From positions 18,398-57,166 of the forward strand of contig PMLV01000070.1 in assembly GCA_003160635.1 (NCBI GenBank): a stretch of 38,769 nt of DNA. The letters are read 5' to 3'. The position numbers were made by a program, and so were the translations under genes. The notes beneath the pieces are model-generated. The model was not told the DNA's origin. It saw only the letters and a list, made by a program, of their open reading frames with translations, and did not search any database. Below are positions 32,492 through 38,769 of the stretch, in pieces (position 1 is the stretch's first letter; the number at the start of each line of letters is the position of its first letter). Source of the stretch: Acidimicrobiaceae bacterium. Its GTDB lineage: Bacteria > Actinomycetota > Acidimicrobiia > Acidimicrobiales > RAAP-2.

Positions 32492-32995
32492 TCAGGCCAG
32501 ATGGCGCGCGATCAGCGGGCCTGCGACGTCGGCCCATGGTCCGATGACTTGGTCGAGATCGTCGAACTGTTGCTCGGTGACATAGAGGCCCCGGGTTGGA
32601 GCAACGGCTCCGAGCTCGACCAGCAGGGGGCGGAGGTGCACTTCGACGGCCAGCGCGTGAATCGGCGCGGCACCCGTCATGACGCCGACTGCAACCACAG
32701 AACGAAAGGCGTTCGTGGCATAGCCGTCGAAGAAGGCTTTCAAGAGGCCGGTGTAGGTGGCCTTGAACGTGGGTGATGCGACGACTGCGACCTGGGATCC
32801 GGCGACGGCGTCCCGAAAGTCGAGGACCCGCTGTGACTCCTGGTCGAACAATTCATTGGCGATGTCGGCCAAATCGATCACCAACCTGTCAGATGTGAGG
32901 TCCAACCGGGTTTCGAGAGCATCCGCCACGGCCACGGCCACTCGCATGGTGCGAGAGTTGGCTTTCGGATTACCGACGACCACCGCCATGCTCAT
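32492..32995 (-). CDS. NADPH-dependent FMN reductase (flavodoxin-like)
   Basis: This 167-residue protein begins with AVVVGNPKANSRTMRVAVAVADAL, the phosphate-binding loop of the NADPH-dependent FMN reductase family (G-x-P-x-x-x-S). Further features are VAVVASPTFKATYTGLLKAFFDGY (about residues 69-92), the flavin-contacting segment P-T-x-x-x-x-x-G, and VGVMTGAAPIHALAVEVHLRPLLVELGA. Relatives (SsuE/MsuE type) supply reduced flavin to two-component monooxygenases. No monooxygenase partner lies next to it. It is upstream of coaA on the same strand, 40 bases away, so co-transcription is possible. Confidence 0.85.
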   Translation of the reverse strand: MSMAVVVGNPKANSRTMRVAVAVADALETRLDLTSDRLVIDLADIANELFDQESQRVLDFRDAVAGSQVAVVASPTFKATYTGLLKAFFDGYATNAFRSVVAVGVMTGAAPIHALAVEVHLRPLLVELGAVAPTRGLYVTEQQFDDLDQVIGPWADVAGPLIARHLA

Positions 32996-33202
32996 GCGTC
33001 TTCGCCTTTCGATTGACGTGCCCCGACCACAACACTATCCAGGGCTTTCTCTGCCTGGCCGTTGCGACAGGACGTAGGTAGTCCAGCAACGCCGCACAGC
33101 CCTGACGTTCACGTCGAAGAAGCAAGTGGGGGAAGACGCCCACGTTCAGCAGAAGTGGTCGGTACAGCAGACTTGGTCGTGCCGATTGGATGTCTCGCCC
33201 GG

Positions 33203-34641
33203 TCATCGAGGAGGAGCCACGGCTGCAGTGGTGGGGCGGTTCGGTGCTCCACCCTCGAGGCGCAGCAGTTTCTGACCGAGAATGTCTGACTTCCAGGTCA
33301 AGAGTGGTTTGGCCGCGAGCATGACGCCGGTGCTGACGAGCACAACTTGCCACAGCCATATTGGGAGAGGTTGGCCAAAACTCCCAATCGGATACGAGGC
33401 GAAGGCGAGCGCCACCACTACCACCCACGCCACCAGATACCAGATACCAGTGCAGGTGTCCATGCCGGACGGACCAGAGAATCACCAGACATACGATCAC
33501 CATGAGCACTGAGGGCGAATATTCACTGAGAACATGTACCCGGGGGGCCGGGTCAAAGGCCAAGACGACGAGCGAGAGCCAAGCCACCACCTGTCCGCGC
33601 AGCTGACCGTGGACGACGTCGAGTATGAGGAGAGAGACGGCAAGGGCCATGAAGTAGTAGCCGAACAGATTCTGTTCGAAGACAAGCCGCAAACTAATGG
33701 ATGTGGCGACGAGCGAGATCAGCGGGACCGGTTCCAGTAGCGAATTGCCTAGACGTCGCGCCGCCCACCAAGCCAGAACCATGGCGAACAAAATTGGGAG
33801 GATGCGGGAAATACCCACTAGAAACACACCCTGAAGGTGCAGCTCCCACAACACAGTTCCACCGATTGAAAGTGTGTCCCCCGATCCGAGCGTGATCGCC
33901 CTTAGCGCGTGTCCCGAAGTGACAGCGATCAGCGGTAGGACGACGAGCGCGACCGCACTGATCGCGGCCCCAGCGAATCGGATGGGCCGGATGGGCGGTG
34001 CCACCACCAAGAGTGGAGCAAGGACCAGAAATGCAAACTGCTGGGAGGTCACCGCCAACCCAAGCAACAAACCAGCCCGAACCCACCACCCTCGTCGAGC
34101 ACACGCCACACCTCCCAGAATGAGTCCCATTGCCACGACATCTTGAGGGTGAAAGTCATCCAACAAAGGCATCATGACGAATGGAGTAAGGGCAAACACC
34201 AGGAAAATCGCCGGTTCCCAGCCACAACGTCCTCGGCCCGAGGCCCGGAGCAATGCGACTACTCCCGCCATGAGTACGAACCAACAGAGATACCCGAGCT
34301 GAACTGTGGGATTAAGAGCCTTGGCTTCGGCTGACCAATGTGTCATTGCTGTCAGCGCACCGGAGCAGTTGGGGCCAAGGGCACCCTGGGATGGAAACGG
34401 GACGCTGTGGCCGATACCCGTCAACCCGGCAATCGCACCGGAAACGAGGGGCCAAAGGGGGGGCGATGAACGCGACGGGATATCCAATGCCAGCAAAATG
34501 ATAAGGAGAACCTGGAGGGTAGGCGCACGCGAGGTGGCCATTGGCGACGGCCCAGGTGGAATAGACGGATTCGATAGCGTCCACTCGGCCTGGCCCGCCC
34601 AATTGCCACACGATCCCTATGAAGACAATGGAAGCGACCAC
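33203..34641 (-). pseudogene. Polytopic membrane protein (GT87-like) interrupted by two repeat-associated frameshifts
   Basis: Three frame segments join into one multi-helix membrane protein of about 475-480 residues. Segment 1 (from GTG 34641) has IVFIGIVWQLG and PPGSPYHFAGIGYPVAFIAP. At the G7 tract 34457-34463 the frame changes to WPLVSGAIAGLTGIGHSVPF. Segment 2 contains DDFHPQDVVAMGLILGG and about nine helices, resembling GT87/DUF2029 polyprenol-sugar transferases. Near 33432-33450, where ACCAGAT occurs twice and then partially, the frame changes to VAWVVVVALAFASYPIG and ends at 33203. One base fewer in the G-run and one 7-base unit fewer restore the frame. The N-terminus is uncertain, with an in-frame stop 60-70 bases upstream. 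Confidence 0.72.
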
Positions 34642-35109
34642 CCAACCGACGACACACCATCCAGCGGTAATGGCGTATTCGAATTCCTCAATAACCTCTC
34701 TCAGAAGCCTCTATGTCTGCCGAACGCCCGCCCAACGCTCGCCCAACATGCAGGGGCCAGTGTCGATATTCTTGATCCGGACCGTCAGTTCCCTTGGATC
34801 GGGCGCGCATCGAGGAGGGCAGGCCACAACTGAGGTTGCAAAATGGCATCCGGCTGACTCTGAGGTTCCCCTCAAAAATGGCGAGAGCCTCAACCCGACC
34901 ACGCCCCCCGGATCATTTGAAGCCAGTGCGTAAGCCAGCGCCATCTAAGGTGGCGGTCGTGCACGCGAGTGAGCCCGCCCGGCACAGCGTTGACGTCGGC
35001 GCGGTCGACGGACGTCGCAACGGCACTTTCATGGCTTGAAGACCTCAGGTTCGCATCCCGGGGTGCACCGCGTGGGAGTGCCGTCGGTGGCGTGGGGGAG
35101 TTGCTCGCG
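34642..35109. other. Intergenic region between the membrane-protein pseudogene and the two-TM protein gene
   Basis: About 468 bases with no supported gene. A 77-codon minus-strand frame (34711-34944) is open but has no recognisable features. A plus-strand frame continuous with the next gene reaches 34969 but encodes low-quality sequence before 35092. The sequence AGGTTCGCATCCCGGGGTGCACCG near 35047-35070 superficially resembles a tRNA T-arm but has no matching acceptor or anticodon arms. Divergent promoters would be expected here. Confidence 0.45.
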
Positions 35110-35859
35110 GTGAAGTTCTCCTACCGCCAGATCCTGGCCTCAGCGGGGGGAGCGGTGTTGTCGGCCGTCATCGCCTCGATCTTCGGGGTAAAGGGGACCA
35201 TCGTCGGGGTGGCTATCGGCTCCATTGCGGCCACCATGGGGACGGCCCTGGTCTTCCAGTCGATCGAACGCACGAACAAGGCCGTCAAACAGGTCGTCGT
35301 GCGGGTCCCCGACAGCACGTTGCTCCGTCGCTTGGGCGGTACGAAGGCGACCGGGTTCACCCGTTCGGAGGTGGGTGTGGAATCCGCACTGCACGAAAAG
35401 ACGGCGACGAGTGCGGCCCAGGCGAGTGGAACGGTGGGGGAGCCAGAGTCTGCCCCCGATGACCTGAGCGAAGGACCGACTCCCGCTCACGGGCCTGATC
35501 ACCGGACAAACTTTCGATGGCCGTTGATCGTGGGCGCTGTCGTCGGGGTCTTTGTGTTCTCCCTCTTGCTCGTGACCGTCGTCGAGCTCATCGCAGGCCG
35601 GCCGTTGGCCGACCTCTTCGGTCATGCCGGCGGGGGCACCACGGTCGAGAAGATCTTCGAGAGCCCCGGCCCATCCCTTCCTGCACCCACGACGACCACT
35701 ACCTCATCGTCAACAACGACGACGACGTCGTCGTCGACCACAACGACGGTTGTGGGCAGCACCACCTCGTCGACGACCGGTGGAGCGACCACCACCAGCT
35801 CGACGGGGGTGTCCGGTACCTCGAGCTCGACCTCGACGTCGGTACCCGCGAACGGCTGA
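35110..35859 (+). CDS. Two-TM protein with Ser/Thr-rich extracellular tail, unknown function
   Basis: This 249-residue protein has an N-terminal hydrophobic hairpin (ILASAGGAVLSAVIASIFGVKGTIVGVAIGSIAATMGTALVF), a polar segment with RVPDSTLLRRLGGTKATGF, and then a strong membrane helix, WPLIVGAVVGVFVFSLLLVTVVELIAG. It ends in about 65 residues of almost only Thr and Ser. That tail is probably outside the membrane and may be O-glycosylated. I do not recognise a family. GTG 35110 is chosen because GGGGAG lies about 11 bases upstream and the hydrophobic region starts soon after; GTG 35092 is an alternative. It converges on the crotonase gene, with four bases between stops. Confidence 0.6.
   Translation: MKFSYRQILASAGGAVLSAVIASIFGVKGTIVGVAIGSIAATMGTALVFQSIERTNKAVKQVVVRVPDSTLLRRLGGTKATGFTRSEVGVESALHEKTATSAAQASGTVGEPESAPDDLSEGPTPAHGPDHRTNFRWPLIVGAVVGVFVFSLLLVTVVELIAGRPLADLFGHAGGGTTVEKIFESPGPSLPAPTTTTTSSSTTTTTSSSTTTTVVGSTTSSTTGGATTTSSTGVSGTSSSTSTSVPANG
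35683..35850 (+). repeat. Low-complexity Thr/Ser codon repeat
   Basis: This stretch is dominated by ACG/ACC/ACA and TCG/TCA triplets coding for Thr and Ser runs such as TTTTTSSSTTTTTSSSTTTT. The repetitive trinucleotides are prone to slippage. They form the tail of the two-TM protein; no separate element is implied. Confidence 0.75.
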
Positions 35860-35863
35860 ACCG

Positions 35864-36703
35864 CTACCAGCCCTTGAAGGCTGAAGGTCGTCGCTCCAGG
35901 AAGCTGGCGAAGCCCTCCTTGGAATCCAAGGTATGGGTCACGAGTTCTTGCGCCATGGCCTCGTCCTGGAATGCCGTGGCGCGATCGACATCGAGCGCTC
36001 GGTTGGTCAGCCATTTCGCGGTGCCGATGGCTTTGGTGGGTCCGTGGGCCAGCCGGGTGGCCAACTGTTGCAGGGTGTCTTCGAGTTCTGCCCGGGGGAC
36101 GACTCGATTCACCAAACCCAGGCGGTACGCCTCGGCCGCTGGAACGTCATCTCCGAAAAAGAACAGTTCCTTTGCTTTTTGAATGCCCACCAACCGGGCC
36201 AACAGCCAAGCTCCTCCGCCGTCGGGGGCGATACCGCGCCGAACGAAGATCTCGATGAACTTCGCCTCCTCGGCCGCCACCACCAGGTCGCAGGCCAGCG
36301 CCAGGTGCATGCCGCCGCCGGCTGCCGTCCCGTTGACGCCGGCGATCACCGGCTTCTCGCAGTCGAGGATCGATGCCACGAGCCGTTGCCAACCATTGCG
36401 TATTGTCCTCGCCCCGTCCCCGACGACTGCGTCCGGCGCACCCTCGGGCCGGGCATGCGGTGCCGCCCGCCCGCCGCGTAGGTCCGCTCCCGTGCAGAAC
36501 GCCTTCTCTCCCGCTCCCGTGATGATCACCACGCGGACGTTGAGGTCAGCCGAAGCATCCTGGACCCATGCGCCGATCTGGTCCCGCATGGCGCTCGTCA
36601 TCGCGTTTCCCGCATCGGGTCGGTTGAGGGTGATCCGGGCCACGCCGTCTTCGATGTGCCGGATCACATCGTGGCCGGCCGGTGCCTCGGTTGTGGTACT
36701 CAT
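35864..36703 (-). CDS. Enoyl-CoA hydratase/isomerase family protein
   Basis: This 279-residue protein covers the whole crotonase fold. VARITLNRPDAGNAMTSAMRDQI begins the core, FCTGADLRGG gives the first oxyanion-hole strand, and GVNGTAAGGGMHLALACDLVVAAEEAKF gives the second. The usual catalytic Glu in GGGxEL is replaced by His (GGGMHL). The second Glu is Asp in RRGIAPDGGGAW, so hydration may not be its reaction. Start ATG 36703 is chosen because GAGGAGC lies just upstream on the minus strand; the frame is open to 36847 but that part overlaps the divergent SDR promoter region. It is probably part of fatty-acid or steroid side-chain breakdown with the neighbouring SDR and thiolase-like genes. 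Confidence 0.88.
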   Translation of the reverse strand: MSTTTEAPAGHDVIRHIEDGVARITLNRPDAGNAMTSAMRDQIGAWVQDASADLNVRVVIITGAGEKAFCTGADLRGGRAAPHARPEGAPDAVVGDGARTIRNGWQRLVASILDCEKPVIAGVNGTAAGGGMHLALACDLVVAAEEAKFIEIFVRRGIAPDGGGAWLLARLVGIQKAKELFFFGDDVPAAEAYRLGLVNRVVPRAELEDTLQQLATRLAHGPTKAIGTAKWLTNRALDVDRATAFQDEAMAQELVTHTLDSKEGFASFLERRPSAFKGW

Positions 36704-36778
36704 GAGTGCTCCTCGTCGTCGATCGGTGCGCACGAGGGTGGCCAGGTCAGTCGGCCAACTCGTTCTTCGACCCCTCGC

Positions 36779-36789
36779 ACCGTTACGGT
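36779..36789. promoter_or_regulatory. Candidate operator in the divergent crotonase-SDR promoter
   Basis: ACCGT-T-ACGGT is a perfect 5-base inverted repeat around one central base, in the 124-base gap between divergent acyl-CoA genes. A TATATGAC sequence follows at 36790. TetR-family repressors of lipid genes often bind such sites, but a short palindrome can arise by chance, so this is tentative. Confidence 0.3.
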
Positions 36790-36827
36790 ATATGACAAGG
36801 CGGTGTTCTCTTCGGATTGGGGGCTTC

Positions 36828-37757
36828 ATGGGCATTCTCGATGGCAAGGTCGCGATCGTGACGGGGTCGGGTCACGGTATCGGGCGCGGCGAGGCGCTCG
36901 AGCTGGCCGGGCAAGGAGCCAGGGTCGTGATCAATGACGTCGGCGGGTCAGCGCGCGGCGAAGGCACCGACAAGAGCGCGGCGGACGAAGTGGTCGAGGT
37001 CATCAGGGCACGGGGTGGGGAGGCCGTGGCCAATTACGACGACGTTGCGGATTTTGCCGGGGCCGAGAACATCGTCGCGACGGCGTACGAGGCGTTCGGA
37101 GGGCATGACATCGTGGTCAACAACGCCGGCATCATCAGGGACAAAATGATCGTGTCGATGTCCGAGGATGATTTCGACGCGGTACTCAGGGTGCACCTGA
37201 AGGGCACGTTCGCCGTGACGAAGTTTGCCTGTGCGCGCTGGCGTGATCGTTTCAAGTCGGGCGAGAACGTACGGGCCGCCGTTGTCAACACGGTGTCATC
37301 GGCGGGCCTGCAGGGAAACGTCGGGCAGGCCAACTACGGGTCGGCGAAGGCGGGTATCGCCGCGCTGACCATCATCACCTCGCTCGAGGGGGCGCGTTAC
37401 GGGGTGCGGGCGAACGCGGTGGCGCCGGGTGGCGTCACCCGTCTGACGGGCGCCGTGCTCAAAGATGCCGAGCTGAAAGAGCCCGATGCGTACACCGACG
37501 ACGCATTCAGCCGCCTCAATCCGCAGAACTCGGCGCCCATGGTGGCCTGGCTGGCCTCGGATGAAGCGCTCCATGTCACGGGCCAGGTCTTCCGGGCCGT
37601 TGGTGCGAACATCGCCCACTACGAACCTTGGCGCCTCGGTGCCAGCGTCGATAACCCCAGGGGCGACGCGAAATGGGATCCCGCCGAAATCTCGGCAGAG
37701 GTCAACGCGCACGTCTTCCACTCACGTCACCCAGGTCTGAAGATAGCGAACAGCTGA
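36828..37757 (+). CDS. Short-chain dehydrogenase/reductase (3-hydroxyacyl-CoA dehydrogenase type)
   Basis: This 309-residue SDR has a Rossmann start, VAIVTGSGHGIGRGEAL (TGxxxGIG at 12-19), then NNAG (98-101) and the catalytic Ser157, Tyr170 and Lys174 (NTVSSAGLQGNVGQANYGSAKAG). The insertion GGSARGEGTDKSAADEVVEVIRARGG after the second strand and the long C-terminus resemble the dehydrogenase part of peroxisomal-type multifunctional enzyme 2. That enzyme oxidises 3-hydroxyacyl-CoA with NAD. ATG 36828 is preceded by GGGGG; the open frame to 36183 lies over the crotonase gene. It is followed after 44 bases by a thiolase-fold gene, supporting a beta-oxidation-like operon. Confidence 0.9.
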   Translation: MGILDGKVAIVTGSGHGIGRGEALELAGQGARVVINDVGGSARGEGTDKSAADEVVEVIRARGGEAVANYDDVADFAGAENIVATAYEAFGGHDIVVNNAGIIRDKMIVSMSEDDFDAVLRVHLKGTFAVTKFACARWRDRFKSGENVRAAVVNTVSSAGLQGNVGQANYGSAKAGIAALTIITSLEGARYGVRANAVAPGGVTRLTGAVLKDAELKEPDAYTDDAFSRLNPQNSAPMVAWLASDEALHVTGQVFRAVGANIAHYEPWRLGASVDNPRGDAKWDPAEISAEVNAHVFHSRHPGLKIANS

Positions 37758-37801
37758 GCGCATTCGGTCATCTGATCACGCCGCCTACGAAGAGGAGAGT
37801 C

Positions 37802-38769
37802 ATGAACAATCGCCGCGTGGCTATCGTGGGCGCAGCCACGTCCGACTGCGGTCGGGTCGACGACAAGACCGCATTCCAACTGAACTTTCAAGGAACGAAG
37901 CGCGCGCTGGCCGATGCCGGCATCGACAAGTCCGAGGTCGATGGGTTCATGTCGGCCACCGGCACGCTCCCACCTGTCGAGCTGGCCGAATACCTCGGCC
38001 TACGACCGAATTGGGTGGACTCGACGGCGCATGGGGGCAGCGTCTGGGAGTTCATGGTCGAGCACGCCGCTGCGGCCATCTCGCAGGGTTTGGTTGAGGT
38101 GGTGGTCCTGACCTACGGGTCGACCCAGCGGGCAGATCTCAAGAAGAAGCTCCGGATGGCAAATCTGTCCTTCGGAACGCGGGGTCCCATTCAATTTGCC
38201 GCTCCGTTCGGACACCCGGTGGGCTCGCATTACGCCATGGTGGCGCGACGCCATATGCATGAGTTCGGCACCACCATTGAGCAGCTGGCCGAGGTGGCGG
38301 TCTCGACCCGGTACAACGCCGGCTTCAATCCCGACGCGTACTACCGGGATCCGATCACGATCGACGACGTCATCGACGCGCCGATGGTGTGGGACCCTCT
38401 CACGAAGCTGCACTGTTGCATCCGCTCCGATGGTGGCGGATCTGTCGTCCTGACCAGTGAGGAGCGGGCCCGTGACTGTGCGAAGGCGCCGGTCTGGGTC
38501 CTCGGCACCGGTGAAGCCGTCTCTCACACGACGATGAGCGAGTGGGACGACTTCACCGAATCTCCCTGCGTGCGTTCGGGGAAGCTGGCCTTCGCCCGTG
38601 CCGGTGTGACGCCACAGGAGATAGACACCGCGCAGGTTTATGACGCATTCACCCCGATGGTCATCCTGACGCTGGAGGGCCTGGGGTTTTGCCAGAAGGG
38701 TGAGGGCGGCGCATTCGTCGAGGATGGGCGGTTGCGTGTGGGCGGGGCACTCCCCACCAACACCGATGG
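37802..38769 (+). CDS. Thiolase-fold (SCP2/Ltp-like) protein, truncated by the window end
   Basis: 322 complete codons are visible and the frame is still open at the window end. It starts NRRVAIVGAATSDCGRV and has the thiolase layout with a central CIRSDGGGSVVLTSEERARD and QVYDAFTPMVILTLEGLGFC. At the place of the nucleophile cysteine of classical thiolases (CASG-like) it reads STAHGGSVWEFMVEHAAAAI, without cysteine. This points to the non-thiolytic SCP-x/Ltp2-type branch, whose members act in steroid side-chain aldol cleavage, often with a DUF35 partner. The partner would lie beyond the window. ATG 37802 has GAGGAGAG just upstream. Confidence 0.85.
   Translation, partial: MNNRRVAIVGAATSDCGRVDDKTAFQLNFQGTKRALADAGIDKSEVDGFMSATGTLPPVELAEYLGLRPNWVDSTAHGGSVWEFMVEHAAAAISQGLVEVVVLTYGSTQRADLKKKLRMANLSFGTRGPIQFAAPFGHPVGSHYAMVARRHMHEFGTTIEQLAEVAVSTRYNAGFNPDAYYRDPITIDDVIDAPMVWDPLTKLHCCIRSDGGGSVVLTSEERARDCAKAPVWVLGTGEAVSHTTMSEWDDFTESPCVRSGKLAFARAGVTPQEIDTAQVYDAFTPMVILTLEGLGFCQKGEGGAFVEDGRLRVGGALPTNTD

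Noticed and set aside
34711..34944. 77-codon minus-strand frame as a small gene
   Set aside because: There is no family resemblance or clear ribosome binding site, and it ends just before the membrane-protein frame, so it is more likely chance.
35040..35072. tRNA gene
   Set aside because: GGTTCGCATCC looks like a T-loop, but the T-stem does not pair and no acceptor, D or anticodon arms are present.

Overview
This window is high-GC bacterial DNA with frequent GTG starts and many 4-base ATGA/GTGA gene overlaps. An Rpf-type cell-wall domain, an encapsulin, a MarR regulator, CaiB/crotonase/thiolase-like acyl-CoA genes and a monoderm-style type IV pilus cluster point to Actinobacteriota. Acidimicrobiia is my best guess. 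That placement is inferred from gene content and was not tested with a marker tree.

Layout. 1-3.8 kb holds acyl-CoA metabolism: the end of an acyl-CoA synthetase, a crotonase with an N-terminal extension, a CaiB/BaiF CoA-transferase and a YtcJ-like amidohydrolase. 3.9-5.1 kb is a two-gene encapsulated-ferritin/encapsulin operon, followed convergently by a coiled-coil protein with an Rpf-like muralytic domain (5.1-6.2 kb). 6.3-13.3 kb carries a cyclopropane-fatty-acid-synthase-like gene with a large in-frame internal deletion, a DMT-like transporter divergent from a MarR regulator across a palindromic candidate operator, an LPG-synthase-TM-type membrane protein, a small secreted protein, a patatin phospholipase and an ABC-F ATPase.

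13.3-29.2 kb is the core of the window: a type IV pilus locus under apparent c-di-GMP influence. A CHASE-GGDEF-EAL protein is divergent from a run of 4-base-overlapping genes: pilB (with an MshEN-like domain), pilC, a 574-residue prepilin, a 1058-residue prepilin built of eight Ig-like repeats, and a PilX-like protein. A noncoding gap with a nested hairpin precedes the major pilin gene, which is followed by a strong hairpin, pilT, a DUF429 gene, an OmpR-type regulator and the prepilin peptidase on the other strand. 29.2-32.5 kb, on the minus strand, is coaA - histidine kinase - HD-GYP response regulator, so predicted c-di-GMP synthesis and breakdown enzymes lie on both sides of the pilus genes.

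32.5-38.8 kb has an FMN reductase, a polytopic membrane protein broken by two simple-repeat frameshifts, a two-TM protein with a Thr/Ser tail, and a second acyl-CoA block: crotonase, SDR dehydrogenase and a thiolase-fold protein cut by the window end.

Points deserving a second look are the Ig-repeat prepilin with an out-of-frame last repeat, the structured leader of the major pilin, the c-di-GMP wiring, and four reading-frame or deletion events (cfa-like gene, repeat prepilin, coaA, membrane protein). Each of these four could be biology or assembly error. I found no CRISPR array, transposase, rRNA or tRNA.
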